A stretch of 64,000 bases of DNA from Colletotrichum lupini (GCF_023278565.1 NC_064682.1:992001-1056000), one strand, 5' to 3'. Numbered from the stretch's first letter, positions 10,530 through 22,946 are shown. Translations and numbers: made by a program. The notes: generated from the letters alone by a model not told the origin.

Positions 10530-12339
10530 TCACACTCCGGCGGTGGCATCACGTCTTTTGGTAAGCCTCTTGACCGAAAAGTGGTTGGCTATATCTTGTA
10601 GGAATCCGATGGGAGGATCAACCTCGCTCAGCAGCTCCTCGTACGCGGTTATTCGAGGGGCATCCCACACGAGGTCGACCTCGTCCGGCCGCAGGGTTTT
10701 CGTACCCTTGTAGCACTTCCAGAGACAGAACAGAAGAGGCGCTAGAAGAACCATCGTGTAATGTATGAAGAAAGAAGCTGGGTCAAACGGACTGAGTGAC
10801 CGGTAGCCGTAGCAAATCACGACACATGTCATCCAGACCAGGCCAATGTACGCGCTATACGGCTGAAACCGACCGATGTAAGGGAGACGAGAGCGGTCAA
10901 AGTTTTGCGTCTTGCAGGCCCTGTGAAAGCAGTTGTATGTGACGCAGATGACGATGTAGTCAATAATAGTTGCCGCGGTTGTCAGCGAAATCAGCCAGTC
11001 GAGTACCTTTGCCGACGAGCTCGAGAGCTGCAACAACGAGAAGAGAGGAAAGACCATGACCACGGTAAGGCAGTAAATCGGGGCCCCCTTCTTCGTCGTC
11101 TTGGTCAGGAAGCGCGGGGCCCTCCCCTCGAGGGCCAGACCATAGAGCGTTCTCGTAGAACAATAAGTATAGGCGCTGCCGGCCGAGAAGATGGTGGTAG
11201 CCAAAAAGAAAGTAACAACGTGAGGCAGGATACCGATGCCGAGGTTGCCCATCGCGATGATATAAGGCGATGCAGCCGCGCTGCCAGTGCCCATGGAGCC
11301 CCCTTTTCCCGTGTAAATCGCGACGAGAGTCGGATCCTTATGACTGACGACGATCCCAGCGGCCAGGGCACTCCCAACAAAGAAGATCCAAATGCGCCAG
11401 TAGACTGCTTTGAAGGCCGTCTTCACGTAAATACGAGGATGTTTGGCTTCGGCGGCCATCATTGAGACGTATTCGGGTCCGACGCAGGTGAAGGATGCGG
11501 TCCAAAGGGCGGACAGGAAGCCTTCGAATTTCCCGAGGGGCCCGGTGCTGACGTATTCGGCAAAGTAACCGGCGGACCAGGCTCGGAAGCCGTAGGTGTC
11601 GTGCTGCGGGTTACCTCCCGCCATAGTGATTAGAGTAAAAGCCAGAAGCATCGCGAGCAGAATGACTTTGCCGTCGGAGAGGTAGAATTCGGCTTCTCCG
11701 TAAACGCCGACGGCAAAAACGTTAATGAGGCTAAGCAATAATGTTAACTTTGCTCTACAGCCCCGGGCTCTTCCTGACACAAATAAGGACCACAGCGAGC
11801 ACCGAGGAAACATACCCATAGAGTATAATGCACCCAACGCAAATCGCATAGACTGGAATTTTGTCGTTCCAGTACGAAACCACCAGCGTCAAAGCCACAA
11901 TCTCGAACGGTATCAGAAAGACTTGGTAGAAGAAGAAGTTCCAGCCGGCCATAAAGCCGAACGCATCGTCGACCCATTTCCCCGCAAGTCGGACAAACCC
12001 GCCGCTTACGGGCATGTAAACAGACATCTCGGCCATGCAGTTATTGCACAGCGAGAGAATGATCGTATAGATGACAAACGCTAGAAGAAGGCTGCCCGGC
12101 CCGGAACGCTGGAGGGCGCCGCCCATACTGACGAAGACGGCCGTGCCTATGGAGCCTCCGATGGCGACGAGCTGGACCTGGCGGTTACTGAGGCGGCGGT
12201 GGAGGCCATCGGTGGCTATAGGTATCTCTTCGGTCTCGGTGCGTCGAGTGGAGGTGTTGGAAGGATCTTCGATTGAGGGTTTGGAGACCACCGTTTGGCC
12301 AACGATGGGCTTGGTCGAGTGCGTTGGTGGAGTTGACAT
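10530..12339 (-). CDS. Amino acid permease (APC superfamily)
   Basis: Exon 1 is 12339-11816 and exon 2 is 11730-10530, with an 85-base intron (GTATGT donor, AGTTAAC branch, CTTAG acceptor). The split glycine codon restores the family segment ending VYGEAEF. The product is 574 residues, the normal length for fungal amino acid permeases. The start of TM1 carries the signature IGGSIGTAVFVSMGG. Later blocks include an ITMAGGNPQHDTYGF loop, the KHPRI loop after the sixth helix, and repeated hydrophobic helices up to the PDEVDLVWD tail. Expected job: proton-coupled amino acid uptake across the plasma membrane. Specificity cannot be read; the family includes dicarboxylic and general amino acid permeases. 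A hairpin-forming inverted repeat lies 520 bases upstream of the start. Confidence 0.92.
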
Positions 12340-12859
12340 GGTGAATAATCGTTGATGGAAGAAGGGTTGGCATGGCTTTCAATGGAAGAACAGGAGGGCA
12401 AAAGGGCGGGGATCTTCACAGAGCAGAGTTTTCCCAATATCAAGCCGTGGGGCCAGCAAGGTGCGAGGCTGTTATTCGAGTTGGAGGCTTTGGTGGCAGT
12501 TCTTAGGAGTGGCTATTCTCGTGGACATTCGCGGATTGCCCAGGACTCTCGCCATTATACGGTCTGTAGGATTTCATGGCGAAGTCTGTAGCTGGATATA
12601 CAAGGCAGCGAGAGGAAGTGATGATCATCTGGGAAACCAGTGACAACAAAAAGATTGGAAATCTCTTCATTGTTTGCAGTTTGAGTAACGAGCTTGGGTC
12701 GACATGAATCACTCTCATACCAAGCCGATGAAGGCCAGATTGGTTGACCGTGGCGGAATGGTCACGGATTGGGGGCATTCTCAGTTCCGCCTACTCTGAA
12801 GCTATGGACTTGTCTTCTCTGTTAAGTCACGATGAAGATAGTTCATATCTAATTTCACT

Positions 12860-12886
12860 ACTGGTCTTTTACTTGAAAAGACCAGT
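12860..12886. repeat. Perfect 11-base inverted repeat with 5-base loop
   Basis: ACTGGTCTTTT at 12860-12870 is followed by a 5-base spacer and AAAAGACCAGT at 12876-12886. It can fold as a hairpin or bind a dimeric regulator. It lies upstream of the amino acid permease. Confidence 0.8.
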
Positions 12887-14213
12887 TATGGGTGTACCTT
12901 GATGGGGTCTGGATCGGTGACCGGCCGGCGTCTTTTAAAGGAAGGTGGTCAGATGGCCCGATCATGATACCGGCTGTGGTAACTTGCCGCCGGCGGTTGA
13001 TTACCATGATAGTTGACAATTTGGAAACATTTGGTCGTCGCTCCTAGACATTCATCTAGACTGGGACCAATTAGCTGACTCTTTAGTAGCTTTCATATTA
13101 TCGTGGCCATGTCCGCGTCCATCATTCAGTGACATATTCACCGCAAGGCAGTCGCTTTGAAGGCTTAAAGCGACGGTCTAGGAAGGATCCCCAGTTCCTG
13201 ATGTTGAGTGTCTAATGGCTATCCATTCACAAATACTAAAGCAGGAACTTATTCTGGGTACCGCTGGTATACGTGTCAGTAGGGCAGGGCTTTCGGCCAG
13301 CACTAAGTCCAATTATCATATATTGAACTGCGTAGTGTGTATGAGATATGAGACGTCGACGGAGAAAGTTGGTGGGCGTAGTTGACATTAAGTACGCACG
13401 TTGGGTGTCATCAGGAACGGCCGCTGTAGACGGACATTACCACCGCCTTCTTATTGCTCTTTTCTGTCCTCATATTCCCATTGTATTATAATGCGGCGCA
13501 GCACATCACTCCTAGGTCAATGAAGCGCTTTCATAATTAATTAAAGTTGGGCCAGCCTGCCAGGTTTGCGCGACCTGTCCGCGTATTGTACCGGAGTTAG
13601 CTCAAGAGACGGGGCCTTACGACCAGGAAACATTTTCCCTCCAAGGAATCCCAAAGCAAGTTCGCTCTCCTCGCTCTACGTCCAGATTCCTTGTCTGTCG
13701 ATTTAGCCTTCTAAATCCGAGGAACTTAGCCGGTTATCAGCACTTCGGATTCGTTTAGGACCAAGTGACAAGAACGAACTCGTCCACTGGGGTTGATTCA
13801 ATCAAGGATGTCGTGAAGTCTAAGATGGCTCCTATTGAGGAGTGGACTAAGGTACTGAAGAGCTACCAGCCTCCGAGTCTGAGTGCCTATTTGGTCAAGA
13901 AATCCGAAAGGTGGAAACCGTTTCCATCAAGATTAAGATACGAAGGTTTAAATCGGAGGACTCGTCCACGTGCTAGGCTCTTGTGAAGTCTGAAATAGTC
14001 CTCATTTAAAACAGAGCCAATAAACTAGAAGTCGGATTGCCAAGAACTTAGGATTCGACTAGCTTTAGGTAGCCTATTCCATTTGTTTGCCTTTACGAAG
14101 CCCTATCGCGCCTAGACTCGTGCACGTTTGTCACGATTCTCCATCACTCTGACTTTACACTAAAGATTTGCCAGATTACCTCGCTTTTGAAAGTCACCGT
14201 GTCCGCTGTGTCC

Positions 14214-14237
14214 GGGGAAGGGGGGAGGGGGAGGGGG
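14214..14237 (+). other. G-quadruplex-capable G-run cluster
   Basis: Four runs of four to six guanines (14214-14217, 14220-14225, 14227-14231, 14233-14237) are separated by one or two adenines. This meets the classical intramolecular G-quadruplex pattern. It lies about 450 bases upstream of the secreted protein gene. Confidence 0.6.
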
Positions 14238-14527
14238 ATTAGAGTTTCACAGCCTCGACTTAGGCGTTAGGCGGATCCGTTACGCTGAATGGGTCTTTTG
14301 CTTATTCGGGAACCTAAAGCTTCGTAGACTCATGTCAACTGCTAGACTCATTGGAGTCCTCCGACTACTCCGAATAACTTCATGATCACTATTTGGAGAA
14401 TTCGGCTCAGAATGCCGAACAATGTTCTGGCCACTGTGAGCTGCAATGCCAAGGATGAAATCGAACTCAAACACATTGCCCACGGCTGTAAGATTGATAT
14501 TAGTTTCCATCATGAGTTCTCAATCTC

Positions 14528-14535
14528 TATAAAAG
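14528..14535 (+). promoter_or_regulatory. TATA box of the small secreted protein gene
   Basis: TATAAAAG stands 155 bases upstream of the ATG at 14690, matching the box and spacing at 7417. Confidence 0.55.
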
Positions 14536-14689
14536 GTCTCGATTATACCGGCGTAATTGTTCAGATTGGAAGACATCTCCAGACACCGAAGATTCAGACT
14601 ACTATCTCTTCTTTCTCTACTGAGCTCGCTCCTCCCGACATTTCATTTACCCAAACCATTCTTGTACAAGACATCCATAAACTCTCACA

Positions 14690-15217
14690 ATGAAGTTCTC
14701 TACCGCTCTCTTCACCATTGCCACTTTGGCCACTTCTGTCTTTTCCACGGCTCTTAGCCCCCCTGACAACTCAGCCATTGGAGCTGTTAACATGGATGTC
14801 CGCGAGGTCGCCCCTCTCGACTCATCCCCCCTTGAAGCCCGCCAGGGCTGCTTCACCCACATCCTCCCGGTTCTCAGAATCAACCGAGACAACCGCCGAG
14901 ATATCCAGGGTGATCTTGACGCCCGCCGCTCTATCGAGTGGAACCCGAACCGTAACGTTCGTGCCATCATCGACTTTTCGTCTACGACCACCCGAAACCG
15001 CCAGCTTAGATACCAGATTACCAACCGATCTCAGCTGTTTGGCGCAGCCATCATCTTCAGCAACTACCAAGACACTATCACCGGCACGGTTAGGGAGACC
15101 ATCAGGGTCCCGATCGGTCGCGCTACCGGAATGAGTCTCAGCCCGACCCCTACGACCGGCGCCGGCTGCATCGTTCTCCCTCGTCTAGCTGGTACCTGGT
15201 ATGCCCAGCTAGAGTAG
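14690..15217 (+). CDS. Small secreted protein, family not recognised
   Basis: An intronless frame of 175 residues. Residues 1-20 are a standard signal peptide (K2 then a hydrophobic core, ending near VFSTA). A short acidic-polar segment follows up to an LEAR motif near residue 50, where processing could occur. The remaining ~125 residues contain only two cysteines, one just after LEAR and one near the C-terminus, which could form a single disulfide. Patterned strands such as VRAIIDFSSTT, LRYQITN and GAAIIFSNY suggest a beta-rich domain. No catalytic motif is visible and I do not recognise the family. The isolated position in a gene-poor stretch and the TATA-driven promoter would fit a secreted host- or environment-directed protein, which is inference. 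Confidence 0.8.
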   Translation: MKFSTALFTIATLATSVFSTALSPPDNSAIGAVNMDVREVAPLDSSPLEARQGCFTHILPVLRINRDNRRDIQGDLDARRSIEWNPNRNVRAIIDFSSTTTRNRQLRYQITNRSQLFGAAIIFSNYQDTITGTVRETIRVPIGRATGMSLSPTPTTGAGCIVLPRLAGTWYAQLE

Positions 15218-15767
15218 AGCAATTCAAACGCTGCCATCCAATAAGGGTAGCACAGGCAACACACCAACCTGTACTCCAGCTAGTATGTCTTTCAGCCAGT
15301 AACGCGAGGAACTTGGAGGGGATTCGGTCAATGATGCAAGGACGAGGGAGGTTATAAAATGACTTAGCTGCAACCGTGGGTTTAGCTTTGTTAATCATTC
15401 AAAAACAACAGGGCTCTGAGGCTGTGTACTAGTAGATGTTGAGGATTCCCTTAATTCGCGCTGTTTAGTTAGTATCAGCATAGTACTTTGTACCAAGAAC
15501 AAATACAGTCACTGTTAGAGATATATACAGGCAAGTATTGCCAACTTGGATCTGCCGATGGTTTCCAAAGAGTACCGTGAGCTGAATATTGCGCGAAGTT
15601 GACTGTGATGGAAAAGCGAGTGAAAGAGTTGGAATAGTTTGGAAGCTGTTTACACGAGGCAGCGTTGAAGGCATGAAGGGAAATCAATATATTGTACAGT
15701 CACTGTGTGACAGAGCCTTCCAGGTGATTCTCTTCTCACAAAGGCTTTGCCTATTTAGAGAAAAGAA
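15218..15767. other. Intergenic, convergent 3' regions
   Basis: 550 bases between the convergent secreted protein gene and P450 gene. No gene was seen. Confidence 0.55.
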
Positions 15768-17443
15768 TTATTGAAGAGTGACGTCGCAACGACGCCCGAC
15801 GGGCGCAATGACAAAGAAGTTTTCCATCTCCATCATAGAGTCTGTCATGTTGCTAGATAACTTGAGGCCAGGGCACTGTTTGAACAATACAGCAGCCCCC
15901 ATACGGATTTCCATTCGAGCGAGGTGCTGACCGATACAGACTCGTGCACCGGCACCAAAAGGACAGAAACTGCTTTTCTGGTGTGGCGTGAGCATCTTGG
16001 GGTCCATCCATCGTGACTCGTCAAATCTGAAATAAGATTAGAAGGCTGATCTTGCGTCCGAGGACCAACAACTTACTTGAGTGCGTTGGGATAGACATTT
16101 TCGTCTCGATGAAGAGTATAAGCCTGAGTCTCAACTTCTAAGCCTCCAGGAATTTTATAGTCTCCGAACTTGGCGCCTTTGGATGGAACAACTCGCGGCA
16201 AGTTGGCCGGAATGCTGCCGTAGAGGCGAAGAGTTTCATCGATAACAGAATTAAGAAGAGGTAGCTTCTCAAGGAAAGCATCGTTGAAAATGCTGATATC
16301 GTCAACCGCAGCGACTTCCGCTTCAAGCCGAGCTTGAAGCTTAGGCCTTCTCAAGACAGCCCAAACAAGGTACGTCAGAGTCCCCGCCGTCGTATCTGCG
16401 CCGGCAAAGATCAGATTAGACGCCTCGCTTTGGATGTAATCTTCCGTAAGCTCGGCTTTGTCTCCGGCATCGCACTCGGCTAAAGCAGTAGCGAAGAGGT
16501 TTGACTTATTGTCGCGATGTCTCTTCAAATTTTCAACAGCTCGACCGCCGTATTCGCGGATCGAGTTTCCTGCGTTGAGCATTCGTCGAAGCGGCTTGAG
16601 TGGGATGTAATGAGAGATTGCATAGAGCCACGGAAGCTCGTGCTTCAAATAACTCCCAATCCCGACCAATTGAAACGTGTCGATGTACTCGTTTTTCTGT
16701 TTATTCCTGTGGTCAGCTACTAGATTTCAACTGCAACATGTGACACTCGATGAACAAGCAATGGTACAGCTACACTAACAGTTGACGTACCTTGCCAGAT
16801 TCTAGTAGCTCGAAGGATTCACCAAAAGCTAGTTGGCCAATCACATCTGAAGTCATGAGCATCGACCAATGGAGTATATCGCAGGATCCGTGGGTAGCCT
16901 CGCCCTTGATCCTGTGAATCGCCTTCGCAACCTTCTCCCTCACAACTTCCTCGCAGTTCTGTCGAAGGCTGGTGGTAGAAAAGGCGCGAGAGAAAAGCCT
17001 ACGCATCACTCCGTGCCTCACTGGGTCTACTGTAGCAAAGACACCAATTCCGATGCCTGTATCTCCAACGAACTCCTCATACCATGGCGATTTTAGGAAG
17101 CCAGAACCAATGCGATGGATCGCTACGAAGCCGTCGGGATCTGAAATTGCGACCTGATACGGCGAGATCCGTACAACGGTACCGTACTTTTCATGGAGGG
17201 AGTGAACGTAGTACATTCGCCGGCCGATTGTGGTTTGCCATTTGAGTATGTAATGGGTGATGCGTGTGTACCATGGTCCTGGAATATGCTTGAGAGGGTT
17301 GCGCAGCCACAAAGAACACAGCTAGATGTTTGTTAGAAGGTTTCACTGATGTTGCACGAGGTAATCCAACTTACCCGCAAGAAACCAAGCAAGCACGTGG
17401 TCCCAAGCGCCCAGGACACTACGACTGGATCGGTGAAGAGCAT
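15768..17443 (-). CDS. Cytochrome P450 monooxygenase
   Basis: Four exons: 17443-17375, 17321-16791, 16696-16077 and 16026-15768. The introns are 53, 94 and 50 bases with GTAAG or GTACG donors; all phases close and yield 492 residues, a normal P450 length. An N-terminal membrane anchor covers residues about 5-30, followed by a proline-rich IPGPWYTR hinge. The I-helix oxygen-binding motif AGADTTAG is at about 298-305, ExxR (ETLR) at 354-357, and the heme loop FGAGARVCIG with cysteine ligand 437. The protein should sit on the endoplasmic reticulum and hydroxylate a small hydrophobic substrate using a P450 reductase. The sequence type resembles secondary-metabolism and detoxification P450s, but substrate cannot be assigned and no biosynthetic backbone gene is adjacent. 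Confidence 0.93.
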
Positions 17444-19436
17444 GGTCCAAGAGCTCTGGAGGCGATGGGGTTGCAAATCTGTACCCGGATAACGAAGTGA
17501 TGAAGAACCTAAGGACTTTCCTTGGAGCTGCGGGTAACCATTTATGTATATGAGGTGGCCAGGCATTCAACGGTGCGGGGAAGAGTTGATGGCTGTAGGC
17601 CGATCGCCGAAGGCGATTCAGGGAGCCGGAGATGTGGTTGATGGGTGAACCAACGACCAACAAATTCTGGGCTCGGATAACTTGCCCAACGGGGAAGGTC
17701 AGAAGTCTTCTGTACCCATGTTCCTGAACAATGGGACAATGATGAATGGCTGGTAACGTTTTATTGCAACTGCACATGTTGTTTGGCATTGCAGGCCTAC
17801 TGGTAATGCCAACTGGGGTAGAAAATCGCTTCGCTAAGAAACCATCACGGCCAGCTTTGTTGAAGAAGAATCGGCCTAATAAGGACAATAAGGACATTCT
17901 GAAAAGTCCGGTGACAGAAGGGGTATTACATCATTGGGTGACCTGATGTTTGGTGCAGATTAGGGCTGCTGAAATGTTACTTTCTATTTGTCCGTACTTG
18001 GGGAAAAGTCTTTACCGCATCAACCAGGCACGAGTACTGAATATCCCACACCGGCCGATATACTCACGATCGGTGGCCGCATCTCGCGACATATTTAGTC
18101 ATAGCTTCGGACGCGCAAAGAGAATTAGCGCCGAGCCCGAGAAAACCAGGTGCACATATTTCTAACTAAGGTAGGCAAGTAATATCGTCAAGTGCCTGAG
18201 CGACTACATTATCATATTAGTCGTTGATTTCTTGGCCCGCGGCCGCTATCAAACAGAACACAGACGCTTTCGTTTAATGTAACAATTGCAGCTTGGCCGA
18301 AGTTCTAAGATGATTCTTTCAGTCAGCTTCATAACACCCAATTGGTCAAATTTGAAAAGCGATAGTTGCGCCCACCGGAAGCTTCACGTAGCTTTAACGC
18401 CAGTAATGAACGTTATTTTAATAACCGAAACCATTTGACTGAAGGCTATTCGCCCGAATGATGTCATGTTGGGGTTGTTGCGCCATGGCCAAATTTCAAT
18501 TTCATGTCGTATCATTCCATCGGCGGTTTCTAACTAACGTCTGTCTATAATTTCCTATTTACTTTCTTGTCCCTTACGGACTGGTATTTATTTACAAAGT
18601 CGTACATAATCGCTATGTGCTTAGCAGAGCATGCTCAAATTGGGTATTACCAGTGCTTACACGAAAATGACGGGATGACTGACTGGCAATTCAGTCTTCT
18701 TAGGTTGGAAGCAGCATGTCGTTGAAAACTGCTTCAACACAACGGTCGTGCTAAGTGGACCTTGACAACAGTTTCGTCTTGTGAAGTGGGCATCTTACGT
18801 TGAAATTGATCCATGCCCTGTTACCAAAGCCCTATCATTAGAGCCAGTCGCAGAAAAAAGGGACCACAGCATGCCACTGTTCTATTGAAGGTCGGATCTG
18901 AAGCGATGAAAAGCTCTGCTGCCTGGTGGCTTTGACTCCTGGGTCTAGTATGCGATTCCGTCATGTGGGTGGAAAGCTCGGACCGTACCGCCTAGGTCAA
19001 CGGTGACGATAACACCACGATGCCGAACCTTCTGCCCTTCTGCCCATGACCCCTGAACCCATGACTCGGGAGCTTCTGCCAAGAGAAAAACGACTTTCCT
19101 TCTGCGCTTCAATACGGAGTGATGCGCCGGGGACTTAGGAACAGTCTTGTGCCCCGTACCAAAGAGCTGGAAACAAGCAAAGTTTAACGGCTGCGGCTCC
19201 TGCGAATGCGCAGCATCCTTAACATGATGCGAATTAAGCTTTTTCCCCTTTATTTACCACAATTAGGTTGAGCATCAGATGAGTGGGGTAAAACCGAGTA
19301 CTAGTCCGTATAACTTCACATTAAACCACGAAAAAATGATCAAAGTCTCGGTAGAAAAGGTTCTCGCAGGTCCGGTCATCATTCGCTTGTTCTCAATAGA
19401 AAATTCAGTCACTCTTTTGTTCTCAAAGCATTCAAA
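17444..19436. other. 2-kb interval without recognised gene
   Basis: Upstream DNA of the P450 (minus) and the GH131 gene (plus). Open frames are short, without family features. Nothing else recognisable was found. Confidence 0.5.
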
Positions 19437-20394
19437 ATGATTCTGCCACACGCAGCTGTCCGTTCTCTTCAAGCACTTTCGCTGCATGCGCCCCGCGCAT
19501 CTCTCGATTCGCCCGTCAAGTGCCCGGTTGTCCTGGATGGGCGAATCCCCCAAAATTTCACCTTGCAAGTCTTCGATACCTACGCCAGCCCGTTCAACCC
19601 GGGATACACAAAGGGCCCTGCGAAGTGGTCCGAAATTCTCTTGTTTCCCACGGTTCCGACACCCTCGCGATTCGACGCCTCCAACGCGACTGGGAACTTC
19701 AAGCCTCTCGAAGTCACCATCAACGACCAGTCCATCTTCAATCCCAGCGGCAACAGCCCGCAGCTAGGCTTTCGTCGCGCCGGACTGCTGCTTGGCAACG
19801 GCTCCGATGCTTCAAATCAAGGGGTCATGACGACACACTGGAGTTCCATGCAGGATTCGACCAGAAAGCTGAACTTGACGCACGAGTATCTGACGTCTTT
19901 CCACGAGACGAACGACTCCGGCGGTGCGCAATTTGCCCTGCAGATTGGCACGCCCCTCGGGCAGAACAGTACGGCGGGCAAGCCCTTGTCAACCGACTGG
20001 AAGATGCTGGACAGAAATAACAGCGTGATCTTCTCGACGGCACTAAAGTTTAATGTCTGGCAAAACTGGGCCGTCACCCTCGATGTCCCCAAGAAGTAAG
20101 TCGTATTCCCATCGCGTCGAAAGGGAGCAGGTGACGAAGGATTCCGGTGTCTAATGATTCATCAGCACGATTCAAGTCTTCTTCTCGGAAGGAAACGATC
20201 CACTCAAGTCCGTCACCGAGGTCCTCCCGAACAACAACGTGGGCGGGGGTGCGCTCCAGATCGGCTTGCTCAAGAAGCCCACCGAAACCAGGACGGTTGT
20301 GAACGATGGATTCCAGGAAAGCAATCTGAATGAGGGACAGATACTGGGTGGCATCTTTGTCGAGAACAGCGCAAACGGGTGCGTGTCTCTCTGA
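19437..20394 (+). CDS. GH131 family beta-glucanase
   Basis: Exons 19437-20095 and 20166-20394 flank a 70-base intron (GTAAGT donor, TCTAATG branch, CATCAG acceptor), and the product has 295 residues. The protein follows the GH131 pattern throughout: CPVVLDGRIP at the start, the SPFNPGYTKG segment, a VTINDQSIFN stretch, LNLTHEYLTSFHE, a WQNWAVTLD strand, and the closing NLNEGQILGGIFVENSANG. Characterised GH131 enzymes cleave beta-1,3, beta-1,6 and beta-1,4 glucans and are made by plant-attacking fungi. No CBM1 module is present. The first 25 residues are only moderately hydrophobic with two arginines, weak for a signal peptide although the family is secreted; a missed upstream exon or a decayed signal are both possible. 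Confidence 0.88.
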
Positions 20395-22716
20395 GCCTTT
20401 ACAAAGGCACAAGTTTCGGTTGCCAAGTCTGCGAAAAGATGGTGGGAGAACATTGGGGGCGGACGCTCTGGGATTGGGCTCGGATAGTGTGGGAATCCAG
20501 AACCCGATCTCGTCCCACAAGATGTCTTGTTGTTGCTTTTTCCAGGTGGTCCAAACGGCTCTGCAGACCAACAACGAACCTCCCTTTCATTCTCTCCGGC
20601 TCTCGGCATGTGGGAATCTGACTACGGGGCGTAAAAAAAGCAAAATACTCGTTAAAATGCTGCCCACGCCACGCTTTCATGTAGAGCTTGGCGGTGCTTA
20701 GACGAAGAACGACGGGCGACTTGTGTGATTGATGGGAGCATGTGACCAAGACATTGTGCTGCAGCGTGCTCCTTCAAGGACTGCGATGGTATTGGACAGA
20801 TTCCTGCCCTCTTATCGGGCCCTTTTACAAATTATGAGTGAGTCAGGAACATTGAATTTGGGCCTGTGGGTTGGGCGCACGTCAACATGTTGTGGGTAGC
20901 TTGCAGGCTTCTTCCCTCCATGAAGAATGTCTGGATCGATTTTCTTGACTGTGATGGTCCACGGAAATGCGTATATCTCCTGCGACGAGCCGAGGTAGAT
21001 GACGGAGTAGACGGCATCCATGGCTTAAATCGATCCAATCGAAGCATGACTTTCTAATGAAAGGGCAGGTTGTATCAATGTTTGACATACTCGGAAGGTT
21101 TGCCTTGCTTGGACTGGGTAGGTTGTGAATTAGGGTAAATGATATTATTCTGAGTCAAACAGGGTGAAAGTCGCTTCTTTTGCTGGTACTAGTAGCTTCC
21201 ATTCTGCTAGAGATGTTTGAGCCTGCTCTATGCATCGCGAACATGCCTATATGACATGAGGCTGTCACAGTGTTGGGGAGCCTGAGCAGTTCCTTGAAGC
21301 TGCAGGGTCTATGAAGAGAATTGGGCAAGGTTAACTCCCACAAGACTTGGTCCGAAAATACGATGTGGGGGGTTGCAGAGACAGTGGCGAGGACGATCAG
21401 GCTACTTCTAGCTGATTGATCCATAACCCGCTCTCATGATCTTTCAATGGCTCATCATCATAAAATCAGGCACGGGGATGACGAAAAATAGTTCAAGGCC
21501 ACCAGCGTGTTTCTTCAGGTGTCCATCGACGGAGATGACCCTGGATAGCTTGTCTTACCCCTGCAATTAAGAGGATCAATAAGTTGCGGTGGGTTGTATG
21601 CTTATCTGCCGGGCCTTGGATCGACATCTTCTTTATGCCGACCGATGCCAATATGAACGTTCTAGTCCATTCGAATATTACATCGCAACGTATATAGTTC
21701 ATATCGTTTTAACACTTCAATATGTTGTCATAACTGCCGCTGCATCCACAAACTTGCTCGTGTTTGCACACGAACTCTGCGCATCAAATGCACATGATTG
21801 AGATATGTAGTATGTAAAGCAAGTTGCGAATTCATCGAGTACATCAACGATGGATATCCTTGTTTCGGAACTTTCTAAGCCTGATGTCGAGGAGGATGAG
21901 ATGCGATTGGCGCCCACGCGCCCACTTAATAATCCGTGATCTTCCTTCAAGGAGGATCATTCCCGGCATCCTCCTTACCGACCGAGCGGCGCACTAAGGC
22001 TTCAGAGCCTCGGTCCAGAGCAATCCAATCAATTGTTCCCTTTCGACGATCTCCAGTCTTTTGATCAATAGTCGGTTAGTTCGGAGCAACCAACTTGACT
22101 GTGGGGTATGATGAAGGGAAACCTCCCTGTTTTGTCTTCATGGCCAAGACAACGGTGTGGCAGTTGTGCCCACATCGCCCGTTTGTGAGCTCATGGGTGC
22201 TGGAGAAGAAACGACATGCATACTACGTAATGAGAAATGGGAAATATCTCCTAAACCCCGTGAAATGGTGCGACTAGGCAGACCAACTAAGAACCAATCA
22301 ACTGGGTCTGACAGGTGTGATGGCCAAGTCCAAGCGCTCCGAAGCAGGCCAGGCAAGTCAGGATGCCTGCATTCCAACAGGAACAGAACATTATGCACGG
22401 TCTTCTGCCCGGTGGTATTGCCGCAGAGAGACCAGTGTCACGCCGCATTGATCCTCGACGGGAGTGCCGTGTCAATCCGCACAGATGCTTCCCGATTTTT
22501 TTGATTGCGAACGACAGGTTGAGACATTGGTGTCTACGGACGAAGCCACCAATCAGTATGAAACGGAGGAATCGCAAGAAACATCGTTTTTGGACGAACT
22601 AGGCTCCGTCGCCTCAAACTTGGGATGACATCGTGGTTCCTTTGAGGCTATCCCTGGTCCTCCTATCGAGTTGTGAAGACTTTGAGCTTCGGGAGTTGGG
22701 CTGACAGGCCTCGAGG
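20395..22716. other. 2.3-kb interval without recognised gene
   Basis: Separates the GH131 gene from the cutinase promoter. Open frames of about 60-120 codons occur on both strands but overlap each other and show no family features. No RNA gene was seen. Confidence 0.5.
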
Positions 22717-22723
22717 TATAAGA
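22717..22723 (+). promoter_or_regulatory. Possible TATA box of the cutinase gene
   Basis: TATAAGA lies about 224 bases upstream of the ATG. The leader just before the ATG is rich in AAC and CAA repeats, typical of fungal 5' untranslated regions. Confidence 0.35.
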
Positions 22724-22946
22724 GCATGAGATATCACTGGGCATCAGGATATATGTTGAAGGATCAGTAGGAACATCAAGAACCATCCAGTCCCTTCACG
22801 ACTTCTCACTTTCGCTTTTTTTCACTCACACATCTGCCAATCAAGTGCAGCGCACACTCTTTCAACCGTCGCCATACCAGACTTCGCTCTTTTGACAAGA
22901 CATTCCCTTCAAAAACAACCACAAACAACCAACCAACTCCCTCAGA

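Larger units (their letters stand above)
12340..14527. other. 2.2-kb interval without recognised gene
   Basis: This is upstream DNA of the permease and the small secreted protein. It contains a perfect 11-base inverted repeat at 12860-12886 and a G-quadruplex-capable run at 14214-14237. Composition around 13.2-14.2 kb drifts toward TA and may be old decayed repeat, but it is far less extreme than 1-4604. Open frames here are short and look random. Confidence 0.45.

Noticed and set aside
14690..15217. Precursor peptide for the UstYa-like protein
   Set aside because: Only one LEAR-type site and no internal repeats, and it lies 30 kb from the HxxHC gene.
17343..17897. 184-codon minus-strand frame upstream of the P450
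   Set aside because: It overlaps the P450 first exon in another frame, and its composition (Pro/Ser/His/Arg-rich) is typical of chance frames.
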